From positions 1-37,368 of the forward strand of contig NZ_QGKS01000396.1 in the NCBI RefSeq assembly GCF_003172935.1: DNA of 37,368 nt, given 5' to 3'. A program made the position numbers and the translations under genes. The stretch's first letter is position 1. Every line of letters begins with the position of its first letter. Origin of the DNA: Micromonospora sicca (lineage in GTDB: Bacteria > Actinomycetota > Actinomycetes > Mycobacteriales > Micromonosporaceae). Under the pieces are notes generated by a model. The model was not told the origin of the DNA, ran no database searches, and was given only the letters and a program-made list of their open reading frames with translations. Shown here one piece after another: positions 26,450 to 34,084 of the stretch.

Positions 26450-26484
26450 CGAACCGCCCGCCGGGTCACCCGGCGGGCGGTTCG
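26450..26484. terminator. 16-bp hairpin between convergent genes
   Basis: Arms 26450-26465 and 26469-26484 pair perfectly over 16 bp with a TCA loop, then TCCTTTCT. It lies between the stops of the small unknown gene and the carbonic anhydrase gene and can act in both directions. Confidence 0.85.
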
Positions 26485-26501
26485 TCCTTTCTCGGCCCCG
26501 G

Positions 26502-27128
26502 TCATTCCTCCAGCAGCGTGACGTTGCCGGTGGCCAGGTCGTAGAGCGCGCCGACCACGGCGACCCGACCGGCGGCGACGGGGCCGGTGAGCAGGTCGTC
26601 GGCGCGCAGCGCGGCCACCGTGCGGAGCACGTGCCGGCGGACCGCCAGCGGGTGCGCGCCGGGGTCGTCCGGGCCCACCTCGACCACCGCCGGGGCGATC
26701 TGGTCCACCACGTACGCCAGCGAGCCGCCGGGCCGCTGTCCCGTACGCAGCGTCTGCACCGCTGAGCCGACCGCCCCGCAGCGCTCGTGCCCGAGCACCA
26801 TCACCAGCGGCACCCCGAGCTGGCCCACCACGTACTCGATCGAACCGAGGACCGCCTGGTCGAGCACGTGCGCGCCGGTGCGGATCACGCAGATCGACCC
26901 GAACGTCTGGTCGAAGATCGCCTCCAGCGGGACCCGCGAGTCGATGCAGCCGAGCACCACGGCGTACGGCTGCTGGTCGCCCGAGGCGACCGCCGCCGCG
27001 GCGGTGACGTCGTGCCCGTGCACGGGCTGGCCGCTGACGAAGCGGCGGTTCCCGGCGAGCAGCTCGGCCAGGGCCGTACGCGGGCTGCGGCCCGCTCCGG
27101 CGGCCGGGGTCGGGCGCGGCGGCGACAT
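26502..27128 (-). CDS. Beta-class carbonic anhydrase
   Basis: This 208-residue zinc enzyme interconverts CO2 and bicarbonate, the substrate of acyl-CoA carboxylases. The zinc ligands are C61 and H114/C117, with the D63-R65 dyad in GCIDSRVPLEAIF and LGHERCGAV. The segment RTGAHV stands where many relatives have R.AGN. ATG 27128 is chosen because GGAGGG lies just upstream; the frame stays open further but without sense. It has no signal peptide and is cytosolic. It diverges from the hydrolase gene. Confidence 0.93.
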   Translation of the reverse strand: MSPPRPTPAAGAGRSPRTALAELLAGNRRFVSGQPVHGHDVTAAAAVASGDQQPYAVVLGCIDSRVPLEAIFDQTFGSICVIRTGAHVLDQAVLGSIEYVVGQLGVPLVMVLGHERCGAVGSAVQTLRTGQRPGGSLAYVVDQIAPAVVEVGPDDPGAHPLAVRRHVLRTVAALRADDLLTGPVAAGRVAVVGALYDLATGNVTLLEE

Positions 27129-27278
27129 GCCCTCCAGCCTGGTCACCGATCCGACCGCGCGGGTGCCGGTTGCGAATCTTCTCATCACCACGGTTGGCGT
27201 GTTGTCATGGCGGGTAGCCGGTGTTACCGCCGGGTTACGCCGGTGCGAGGAACGCCGGCCGGCCCGGGGGAGGTAGCG

Positions 27279-28238
27279 ATGCCGGAGCACCTGGAGGTAC
27301 AGCTTCCCGACGACGTACGCCTGCACGTGACGGTGACCGGGCCGGACGACGCCGAGGTGACGGCGATCCTGCTGCACGGCTGGACGCTCGACGGCCGCAG
27401 CTGGCACCGCCAGCTCGCCGAGATCCGGGAGCGGTTCGGCGACCGGGTCCGGGTGGTCACCTACGACGCCCGGGGGCACGGCCGGTCCAGCTGCATGGCG
27501 CTGCGTACCGCTACCCTGGCCCAGCTCGGCGACGACCTCGCCGCGGTGGTGGACGAGGTCGCCCCGACCGGGAAGGTGCTGCTGGTCGGGCACTCGATGG
27601 GCGGGATGACCGTGATGGAGTACGCGCACCGCCACCCCGGGCAGTTCGCCGCCCGGACCGCCGGGCTGGTCTTCGTCTCGACCACCGCCGAGGGGCACAC
27701 GCACACCGTCTACGGCCTGTCGCCCCGGATCGCCCGGTTGATCCGGCTCGCCGAGACCACCGGCGCCGGGGTGCTGGCCCGGTGCGGGTCCTGGCGGCCG
27801 CCCCGGGCGCTGCTGCGCGCGCTGCGCCCCAGCATCCGCTGGATGCTCTTCGGCGACCGCTGCGACCCGGCGGACATCCGGCTGGTCACCTCGGCGGTGG
27901 CGCACGCCTCGCTGCGCTCGATCGGCGGGTTCCGCGCCTCGATCGGCGCCCAGCACCGGCTCGACACGCTGGCCGCGCTGGGCCACCTGCCGGCCGCCGC
28001 GCTGGTCGGCGACCGGGACCGGCTCACCCCGCCGCCGTGCGCCGAGTCGATCGCCGCCGCGCTGCCGACCACCGAGCTGACGGTCTGCCCGGGCGCCGGG
28101 CACATGCTGATGATGGAGCGGCCGGACGAGGTGAACGCGGCGCTGGCCGCGGTGCTCCGGCAGGTGCTGGAGCGGCCGGCGCCGGACGGCAGCCGCGCCG
28201 GCGATCGCCCGGCGGCCGGGGTGGGAACGGCCGGATAA
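27279..28238 (+). CDS. Alpha/beta hydrolase
   Basis: This 319-residue protein has the alpha/beta hydrolase fold. The oxyanion strand is ILLHGWTLDGRSW (about 30-42), the nucleophile S106 lies in VGHSMGGM, the acid is D245 or D247 in VGDRDRLTPP, and H275 lies in PGAGHMLMME. A cap domain (about 140-215) has basic and hydrophobic helices. The substrate may be an ester, lactone or epoxide and cannot be told. The start ATG 27279 has GGGGGAGG six bases upstream. TTGTCA (27202-27207) with a 17-base gap to TACCGC is a possible promoter. It is divergent from the carbonic anhydrase. Confidence 0.88.
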   Translation: MPEHLEVQLPDDVRLHVTVTGPDDAEVTAILLHGWTLDGRSWHRQLAEIRERFGDRVRVVTYDARGHGRSSCMALRTATLAQLGDDLAAVVDEVAPTGKVLLVGHSMGGMTVMEYAHRHPGQFAARTAGLVFVSTTAEGHTHTVYGLSPRIARLIRLAETTGAGVLARCGSWRPPRALLRALRPSIRWMLFGDRCDPADIRLVTSAVAHASLRSIGGFRASIGAQHRLDTLAALGHLPAAALVGDRDRLTPPPCAESIAAALPTTELTVCPGAGHMLMMERPDEVNAALAAVLRQVLERPAPDGSRAGDRPAAGVGTAG

Positions 28239-28284
28239 CGGGCAACCCGGACGGGGCGGGAGTGCGGACCGGCATGGCCCTGGC

Positions 28285-28311
28285 ACGGGCCGGAAGGCCG
28301 GCCCGTACCCT
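28285..28311 (+). promoter_or_regulatory. Hairpin overlapping the -10 of the HelD gene
   Basis: ACGGGCCGG (28285-28293) pairs with CCGGCCCGT (28298-28306) over 9 bp, and its last T starts TACCCT (28306-28311), a TANNNT -10. The palindrome may be an operator; it could equally be a terminator of the hydrolase gene. Confidence 0.35.
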
Positions 28312-28356
28312 CATTCAGCCACCGTGCCCGCCGCCCGGACCACAGGAGTTGCCGCG

Positions 28357-30474
28357 TTGACCGACCAGACCACCCTGGACCGGGAGATGGCCGCCGAACA
28401 GCGGCATCTCGACCGGGTGTACGCCCGGCTGGCGGAGCTGCGCCGGTCGGCCGCCGACGCCGAGCGGGAGGGCTACCGGTTGGCCCGGGTGGGCAACTTC
28501 GGGGCGCTGGTCGAGCGGGACGCGATGGTCTTCCACGCCGCGCGGCGCCGGCACGCGCTGGACGCCGAGCACGAGGGGCTGGTCTTCGGCCGGCTCGACC
28601 TGCGTACCCGGCAGGTGCTGCACGTCGGGCGGCTCGGGGTGCGCGGCGAGAACGCCGAGACCCTGGTGGTGGACTGGCGGGCGCCGGCGGCCGCGGCCTT
28701 CTACCAGGCGACGCCGGCCGAGCCGATGGGCGTGGTGCGGCGGCGCACCATCCAGTCGTCGGCGGAGAAGGTGACCCGGATCGAGGACGACCTGCTCGAT
28801 CCGGCCGCGGCGCCGGCGGACATGGCGGTGGTCGGCGACGGGGCGCTGCTCGCCACCCTGTCCCGGGCCACCGGTCGCGGCATGCGGGACATCGTGGCGA
28901 CCATCCAACGGGAGCAGGACGAGGCGATCCGCTCCCCCGGCTCGGGCGTCACGATCGTCTCCGGCGGCCCGGGCACCGGCAAGACGGCGGTGGCGCTGCA
29001 CCGGGCGGCGTACCTGCTCTACTCGGACCGCAGCCGGTACGCCGGCGGCGGCATCCTGGTCGTCGGCCCGTCGAGCGTCTTCGTGGAGTACATCGCCTCG
29101 GTGCTGCCCTCGCTGGGCGAGGAGACGGCCACCCTGCACTCGCTCGGCTCGCTCTTCCCGGGCATGTCGGCGTCCCGGACGGACTCCCCCGACGTGGCGG
29201 CGGTGAAGGGGTCGCTGCGGATGCGCCGGGTGTTGGAGGGCGCGGTCCGGGACACGGTGCCGGACTCGCCGGGCGAGCTGCGGCTGCTCTACCGGGGCGA
29301 GCTGCTCCGGCTGGAGCGCCGGGAGCTGGACGGCATCCGGGACCGGGCGCTGCCCCGGGGCGCGCGCCGCAACGAGGTGCGCCGCGCCGGCTTCGACGGG
29401 GTCCTCGCGGCGCTCTACGCCCAGGCCCGCCAGTTGCGGGTCGTCCGGCTGCCGGAGCAGCGCGCGTTCGAGGACGAGATCATCGACCGGCCGGAGTTCC
29501 GGGAGTTCCTGAAGGCCTGGTGGCCCCGGCTGCATCCGCGGCACGTGCTGGGCTGGTTGGCCCGGCCGGAGCGGCTGCGCCGGTACGCCGGCGGCATCCT
29601 GTCCGGGGCGGAGATCCGGCTGCTGACCGAGGCGTACCGGAGCCTGGACACCGCGGGGCTGACCATCGCGGACATCGCGCTGCTGGACGAGCTGGACGCG
29701 CTGCTCGGCAAGCCGGTGCGGCCGGCGAAGGCGAAGCGCGACCCGTTCCAGCTCGCCGGCGGGGTCCGGGAGCTGAGCACGTTCGCGGACCGGCAGCGGG
29801 CCGCCCGCGCCGCGGCCCGGGAGCGGCCGGAGGACTACCGGGAGTACGCGCACGTGGTGGTCGACGAGGCGCAGGACGTCTCGCCGATGCAGTGGCGCAT
29901 GATCGGCCGGCGCGGCCGGCTGGCCTCCTGGACGGTGGTGGGCGACCCGGCGCAGACCGCGTGGACCGGTGACCCGGAGGAGCTGACCCGGGCGCGGGAC
30001 CAGGCGCTGGGACGACGCCGCCGGCACCAGTTCACGCTGACCACCAACTACCGCAACTCGGCGGAGATCTTCGCGGTGGCGGCGGCGGAGATCCGCCGGC
30101 TCTACCCGGACCTGCCGCTGCCCACCGCGGTGCGCTCCACCGGCATCGAGCCGGTCGAGCGGACCGTGCCGGCCGCCGGGCTGTCGGCGGCCACCGTGGC
30201 GGCGGCCCGGACCCTGCTGGCCGAGGTCGAGGGGACGGTCGGGGTGATCACCCCGGTGCCGCGCCGGGATGAGGTGGCCGGCTGGCTCGGCGAGCTGGGC
30301 GGCGCCCGGCTCCAGGTGGTGACGAGCCTCCAGGCGAAGGGCATGGAGTACGACGGGGTGGTGCTGGTCGCGCCGAGCGAGATCCGGGCGGATCCGGGCT
30401 CCGGTGTACGGACCCTCTACGTGGCGCTCTCCCGGGCCACGCAGCGGCTCACCACCCTCGACGCGCTGGGCTGA
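28357..30474 (+). CDS. HelD/HelR-type RNA polymerase-recycling helicase
   Basis: This 705-residue UvrD-like ATPase matches actinobacterial HelD, which enters RNA polymerase, opens it and frees stalled complexes. Some members (HelR) displace rifamycins from the enzyme. The N-terminal coiled coil (about 5-75) would be the secondary-channel arm. Walker A is GGPGTGKT (203-210), Walker B VVVDEAQDVSP, then VVGDPAQTAW, LTTNYRNSAEIF, LQAKGMEYDGV and LYVALSRATQRL. TTG 28357 is preferred because AGGAG lies eight bases before it; an in-frame GTG at 28324 has no ribosome site. The sequence shows no 19-bp rifamycin-associated element upstream that I could see. Confidence 0.9.
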   Translation: MTDQTTLDREMAAEQRHLDRVYARLAELRRSAADAEREGYRLARVGNFGALVERDAMVFHAARRRHALDAEHEGLVFGRLDLRTRQVLHVGRLGVRGENAETLVVDWRAPAAAAFYQATPAEPMGVVRRRTIQSSAEKVTRIEDDLLDPAAAPADMAVVGDGALLATLSRATGRGMRDIVATIQREQDEAIRSPGSGVTIVSGGPGTGKTAVALHRAAYLLYSDRSRYAGGGILVVGPSSVFVEYIASVLPSLGEETATLHSLGSLFPGMSASRTDSPDVAAVKGSLRMRRVLEGAVRDTVPDSPGELRLLYRGELLRLERRELDGIRDRALPRGARRNEVRRAGFDGVLAALYAQARQLRVVRLPEQRAFEDEIIDRPEFREFLKAWWPRLHPRHVLGWLARPERLRRYAGGILSGAEIRLLTEAYRSLDTAGLTIADIALLDELDALLGKPVRPAKAKRDPFQLAGGVRELSTFADRQRAARAAARERPEDYREYAHVVVDEAQDVSPMQWRMIGRRGRLASWTVVGDPAQTAWTGDPEELTRARDQALGRRRRHQFTLTTNYRNSAEIFAVAAAEIRRLYPDLPLPTAVRSTGIEPVERTVPAAGLSAATVAAARTLLAEVEGTVGVITPVPRRDEVAGWLGELGGARLQVVTSLQAKGMEYDGVVLVAPSEIRADPGSGVRTLYVALSRATQRLTTLDALG

Positions 30475-30515
30475 GCAGGGCTTCGACCGCGAGAGGGCGG
30501 ACACTGGCCGTTCAG

Positions 30516-30544
30516 TTGCATACATAGCGATGTGAACATAGATT
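30516..30544 (+). promoter_or_regulatory. Promoter of the CDF gene with palindrome in the spacer
   Basis: TTGCAT (30516-30521) and TAGATT (30539-30544) form a -35/-10 pair with exactly 17 bases between. The spacer contains the perfect inverted repeat ACAT-AGCG-ATGT (30522-30533), then GAACAT. This is the usual place for a repressor such as an ArsR/SmtB-type metal sensor, which would keep an exporter off until metal is in excess. The regulator is not in the window. Confidence 0.6.
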
Positions 30545-30579
30545 GGGCCCGGCCGGGGCGAGGGCGAAAGGGTGTGGGC

Positions 30580-31494
30580 GTGGGCGCAGGTCATGACCAC
30601 AGCGGGGCGGTGACCAACGCCGCCTACCGCCACCGGGGTCGACTCTGGGCCGCGTTCGGGCTGCTCACCGCCCTGATGCTGGTCGAGGCGGTCACCGCGT
30701 TCGCCACCGGCTCGCTGGCCCTGCTCTCCGACGCCGGGCACATGTTCACCGACGTGCTGGGCATCGGCATGGCCCTCGCCGCGATCACCGCCACCCGGCA
30801 CGCCGACACCGACCCGCAGCGCACCTTCGGGCTCTACCGGCTCGAGGTGCTGGCCGCCCTGGCCAACGCGGTGCTGCTCGGCGCCGTCGCGGTCTACGTG
30901 CTGGTCGAGGCGGTACGCCGGTTCGGCGAGCCGCCGGAGGTGCTGGCCGGCCCCATGCTCGCGGTGGCGGTGCTCGGCCTGCTGGCCAACGTCGCCGCCT
31001 TCGCCCTGCTGCGCGGCGGGGCGGAGGAGAGCATCAACCTGCGCGGGGCGTACCTGGAGGTGCTGGGCGACCTGCTCGGCTCGCTCGGGGTGATCGGCGC
31101 CGCGCTGGTCATCGCGCTCACCGACTGGTGGTGGGCGGACCCCCTCGTCGCCGTCGCGATCGGGCTGTTCATCCTGCCCCGCACCTGGCGGCTGGGGCGG
31201 GCGGCGCTGCGCATCCTGGTGCAGGCCGCCCCAGAGCACCTCCAGGTGACCGCGGTGCACGACCGGCTGGCCTCGGTGCCCGGCGTCGCCGAGGTGCACG
31301 ACCTGCACGTCTGGACGTTGACCTCGGGCATGGAGGTGGCCTCCGCGCACCTGACCATGTGCCCGGGCGCCGAGGTGGGCGAGGTGCTGGCCGCCGCCCG
31401 GACCGCCCTGCACGAGGACTTCCGGATCGATCACGCGACGTTGCAGATCGAGCCCGGGGCGTCACCTGGGGCCTGTGGTGCGGTCGAGTGGTAA
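30580..31494 (+). CDS. Cation diffusion facilitator (zinc/cobalt exporter type)
   Basis: This 304-residue metal/proton antiporter has six membrane helices and a cytosolic C-terminal domain. Helix II holds SLALLSDAGHMFTDVLGI, the H..D site of ZitB/CzcD-type zinc transporters, and helix V holds YLEVLGDLLGSLGV with the second metal-binding D...D pair. The HDH at the N-terminus (MGAGHDHSG) is also common in the family. The C-terminal domain has VPGVAEVHDLHVWTLTSGM, typical of CDF. GTG 30580 is chosen because AAAGG lies about eight bases before it; the frame also opens at GTG 30532, which lies within the promoter and so is unlikely. Confidence 0.92.
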   Translation: MGAGHDHSGAVTNAAYRHRGRLWAAFGLLTALMLVEAVTAFATGSLALLSDAGHMFTDVLGIGMALAAITATRHADTDPQRTFGLYRLEVLAALANAVLLGAVAVYVLVEAVRRFGEPPEVLAGPMLAVAVLGLLANVAAFALLRGGAEESINLRGAYLEVLGDLLGSLGVIGAALVIALTDWWWADPLVAVAIGLFILPRTWRLGRAALRILVQAAPEHLQVTAVHDRLASVPGVAEVHDLHVWTLTSGMEVASAHLTMCPGAEVGEVLAAARTALHEDFRIDHATLQIEPGASPGACGAVEW

Positions 31495-31575
31495 TTAGGG
31501 CAAACTTAAATCAGTGTGGGTATTGTGCACTCATGCCGGTTTTGCCCCCGGTCGTGCCCTTAGCTCACCGGGCCG

Positions 31576-31609
31576 GGCCGGGGCACCACCGGTAGGCTCG
31601 GCCCCGGCC
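31576..31609 (+). terminator. GC hairpin between CDF gene and riboswitch
   Basis: GGCCGGGGC (31576-31584) pairs with GCCCCGGCC (31601-31609) across a 16-base loop. The loop contains TAGGCT (31593-31598), a possible -10. It may terminate the CDF transcript about 80 bases after its stop. Confidence 0.4.
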
Positions 31610-31642
31610 TCCGCCGGGCGGCGCCCACCGGCGCCTGCGGTG

Positions 31643-31766
31643 GCCGCCGCCTAATCGCCGCCCGCGGCGAACCGGGGAACCATGTTCGTGGGGTGCATCC
31701 GCGCCAGCGGTAGGGATCTTCCGTCCCGAACCCGTCAGCTAACCCGGTCGGCGGCTGACGGAAGGA
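31643..31766 (+). promoter_or_regulatory. Cyclic di-AMP riboswitch (ydaO/yuaA type)
   Basis: The conserved blocks of this riboswitch class appear in order: CGCCTAATC (31648-31656), CCGGGGAACCA (31672-31682), GGGGTGCATCC (31690-31700), AGCGGTAGGG (31706-31715) and CCCGTCAGCTAACCCGG (31731-31747). GCCGCC (31643-31648) can close with GGCGGC (31750-31755) as P1. It ends just before the ribosome site GAAGGA and the ATG at 31774. Members of this class in actinomycetes commonly sit before wall-hydrolase genes, which fits here. In this class c-di-AMP binding usually turns expression off. Confidence 0.9.
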
Positions 31767-31773
31767 AACCTGA

Positions 31774-32841
31774 ATGGCAGCAGTGGCACCTGTACGACGG
31801 ACGGCCGCCCGGTTGGCGGCCCTGCTCGTGGCGACGCTCGCGCTCGGCCTCGCCACCGCGCCGGTCGGCCCCGCCGTGGCGGCACCCCCGGCCGGGCTCG
31901 TCGCCGCCGCCCCCGGCGACGACGAGGGCGGCACCCCGGCGCTGCGCGCTCAGCTCGACGCGGCCAGCAAGGGCTGGCTGGAGGCGAAGGCCGCGCTGGC
32001 CCGCTCCGTCGGGCGGCAGAAGCAGCTCACCGACCAGCTCACCACGATCAATGCCGAGCTGAGCGTCCGCGACACCAAGGTCGGCGAGATCGCCGGGGTC
32101 GCGTACCGGACCGGCCGGCTCGGCACCGCGGCGGCGCTGCTCGCCAGCGACAGCCCGGAAGGCTTCATGGACCGCGCCGCCGCGCTGGGCCAGGTCGCCG
32201 CCAACGAGGACCGGGCGCTGCACGACCTGATCGAGACCCGGGACCGCGCGACGGCGACCCGGACGGCGCTGAACGCCGAAATCCAGGAACAGCGCAGGCA
32301 GGTCGCGGTGATGGCCAAGCGCAAGCAGCAGGCCGAACGCGCGCTGGAGGTGGCGAACGACCGCGCCGCGAGCGGCGGCAGCGGCGGCATCCGGGGCACC
32401 TCCACCGCGAACGCCGACCCGGCGCCGCGCAACTCCGACGGCTCCTGGCCGCCCGAGTCGTGCAGCGTCAACGACCCCACCCCGGCCGACGGCTGCATCA
32501 CCCCGCGCACCCTGCACGCGCTCAAGGAGGCCAAGTCGGCCGGGTTCACCCGGTACGTCTCCTGCTACCGACCCAGCGGCTCGGGTGAGCACCCCAAGGG
32601 CCGGGCGTGCGACTTCGCCGCGCAGTCCGACGGCTTCGGCGGGGTCGCCAGCGGTGGCGACCGGACGTACGGCAACAACCTGGCGGCGTACTTCATCCGC
32701 AACTCCGACGCGCTGGCCGTGCTCTACGTGATCTGGTTCAAGCAGATCTGGCTGCCGAGCAGCGGCTGGAAGTCGTACAGCGGCGGCAACGGCGACCCGT
32801 CCAGCGACCACACCAACCACGTGCACCTGTCCGTCTACTGA
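31774..32841 (+). CDS. Secreted coiled-coil protein with C-terminal M15/ARB-like wall hydrolase domain
   Basis: This 355-residue exported protein has a signal peptide (about 1-37, ending in AVAA). A long coiled-coil region follows (about 55-195: LRAQLDAASKGW...EIQEQRRQVAVMAKRKQQAERAL), like the regulatory arm of RipA/PcsB-type proteins. After a Gly/Ser linker comes a C-terminal domain (about 225-355) with CSVNDP, GFTRYVSCYRP, GEHPKGRACDF and SDHTNHVHLSV. The HPKGRACDF...HVHL pattern places His and Asp as in M15-type D-Ala peptidases and the related ARB_07466-like domain. It probably cuts peptidoglycan stems. It is controlled by a c-di-AMP riboswitch. GAAGGA lies eight bases before the ATG. 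Confidence 0.85.
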   Translation: MAAVAPVRRTAARLAALLVATLALGLATAPVGPAVAAPPAGLVAAAPGDDEGGTPALRAQLDAASKGWLEAKAALARSVGRQKQLTDQLTTINAELSVRDTKVGEIAGVAYRTGRLGTAAALLASDSPEGFMDRAAALGQVAANEDRALHDLIETRDRATATRTALNAEIQEQRRQVAVMAKRKQQAERALEVANDRAASGGSGGIRGTSTANADPAPRNSDGSWPPESCSVNDPTPADGCITPRTLHALKEAKSAGFTRYVSCYRPSGSGEHPKGRACDFAAQSDGFGGVASGGDRTYGNNLAAYFIRNSDALAVLYVIWFKQIWLPSSGWKSYSGGNGDPSSDHTNHVHLSVY

Positions 32842-32847
32842 GCCCCC

Positions 32848-32877
32848 GGGGTGACCCGTCGCCGGACGGGTCGCCCC
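32848..32877 (+). terminator. 13-bp hairpin after the wall-hydrolase gene
   Basis: Arms 32848-32860 and 32865-32877 pair over 13 bp, with one G-T pair and a GCCG loop. The arm starts seven bases after the stop. Confidence 0.75.
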
Positions 32878-32956
32878 CGGCTACGCCCCCCGACGTACGC
32901 CGGATGTCGCCGTCGGCCCCACGACGCGGCCCGGCCGGCGGACCAGCATCGACGGC

Positions 32957-33463
32957 ATGAGCCGACTCTCCCCCGCCGCCCGCAAGGCCCTGCTGACCCT
33001 GCACCTGGTCACCGCGCTGGGCTGGCTCGGCGCGGACCTGGTGCTGCTCACCCTCGGCGTCGCCGGCCTGCGTGGCGCCGACCCCGCGGTGGTCTACCCC
33101 ACCGCGGGGCTCGTCGTCACGTACCTCTTCGCGCCGCTGAGCGTCGTGGTGTGGCTGGTCGGGGTGGCGAGTTCGCTGCTCACCCCGTGGGGGGTGCTGC
33201 GCTGGCGCTGGGTGCTGGTCAAGTTCGTGCTCACCACGGTCATGCTCGGCCTGGTCCTGCTGCTGCTGACGCCGACCGTGCGCGGGCTCGGCGAGCTGGG
33301 CCCGGCAGTGACCACCCGGGACCGGCTGGACCTGGTGATCCCGCCGGCGGTCTCGACCAGCGTGCTGCTCGTCGCCACCGTGCTCTCCACCTACAAACCG
33401 TGGGGCCGCCGCGGAGCCCCGGCCGGCCGCCGCCGGCCCGTCGCCGCCGGACGCCCGTCCTGA
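32957..33463 (+). CDS. DUF2269-like integral membrane protein
   Basis: The 168-residue product has four hydrophobic segments (about 10-32, 48-74, 83-106, 127-144) and a basic Arg-rich C-terminus. LHLVTALGWLGADLVLLTL with its conserved His and Trp at the first helix resembles DUF2269 proteins, which have no known function. The start ATG 32957 has no strong ribosome site (GACGGC only). It is convergent with the second SRPBCC gene, nine bases between stops. Confidence 0.7.
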   Translation: MSRLSPAARKALLTLHLVTALGWLGADLVLLTLGVAGLRGADPAVVYPTAGLVVTYLFAPLSVVVWLVGVASSLLTPWGVLRWRWVLVKFVLTTVMLGLVLLLLTPTVRGLGELGPAVTTRDRLDLVIPPAVSTSVLLVATVLSTYKPWGRRGAPAGRRRPVAAGRPS

Positions 33464-33472
33464 GCGGGCGGC

Positions 33473-33940
33473 TCAGCTCGTGGCGGACGCGTCCGGGCCG
33501 CGGTCCAGCGCCGCGCCGAGCCGGCTGGCCAGCCCGAGGTGGGCCGCCCGGGCCTGCCGGAAGGCGTACCCGAACAGGGGCGCCGGCGCGGTCAGGGTGA
33601 TCCCGACGTCGATCCGCGTCACGCCGCCCGGCTCGTCCCGCAGCCGGGTGTGGTTGCGCACGGTCGTGGCCGGGCGCTGGCGGGCCACCGTCACCACCTC
33701 GTCCTCGGTGGCGATCAGCACGTCGGCCCGGTAGGTGACCGGGAAGCGCAGCGGCCCGACCGCCAGCCGGTCGGTGATCGCGTAACTGGCCAGCGCGCCC
33801 GGGCGGGGCGGCAGCCGGCGCACGCCGACGATCAGCGGGTGCAGCTCGCCCTGGCGGGTCAGGTCGCCGAGGAGGGCGAGCGCCTCGGCCCGCGTACAGC
33901 GCGCCTGCACGGTGTAGCTGAACGTCTCGCGGCTGAGCAC
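33473..33940 (-). CDS. SRPBCC family protein
   Basis: This 155-residue protein fits a single SRPBCC domain: N-terminal strand RETFSYTVQARCTRAEALALL, a cluster of strands in the middle (YRADVLIATEDEVVTVARQ, RIDVGITLTAPAPLFGYAF) and a long C-terminal helix (FRQARAAHLGLASRLGAAL). Ligand and role are unknown. GTG 33940 is supported by AGGGGG five bases upstream. It differs in sequence from the other SRPBCC protein at 3.3 kb, so it is not a recent copy. Confidence 0.75.
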   Translation of the reverse strand: MLSRETFSYTVQARCTRAEALALLGDLTRQGELHPLIVGVRRLPPRPGALASYAITDRLAVGPLRFPVTYRADVLIATEDEVVTVARQRPATTVRNHTRLRDEPGGVTRIDVGITLTAPAPLFGYAFRQARAAHLGLASRLGAALDRGPDASATS

Positions 33941-34084
33941 ACCGTCCCCCTCGCCGTCGGCGGTTCGCACGATCGTCCCGTACGCCGAGCGGGCTGGCAA
34001 CGCCCCGGCATGACGCGGGGCTGGCGGGGAATCCGGACCGCCCGGGCGGGACGAGGAGGCGGGGCGCGTGGACGGATACGGCGG

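Noticed and set aside
28239..28356. Rifamycin-associated element upstream of the HelD gene
   Set aside because: The only repeat there is a 9-bp GC hairpin that does not resemble the known 19-bp element.
28315..31434. 1039-codon open frame on the minus strand opposite the HelD and CDF genes
   Set aside because: It spans two well-supported genes and the gap between them on the other strand, with biased composition and no motif.
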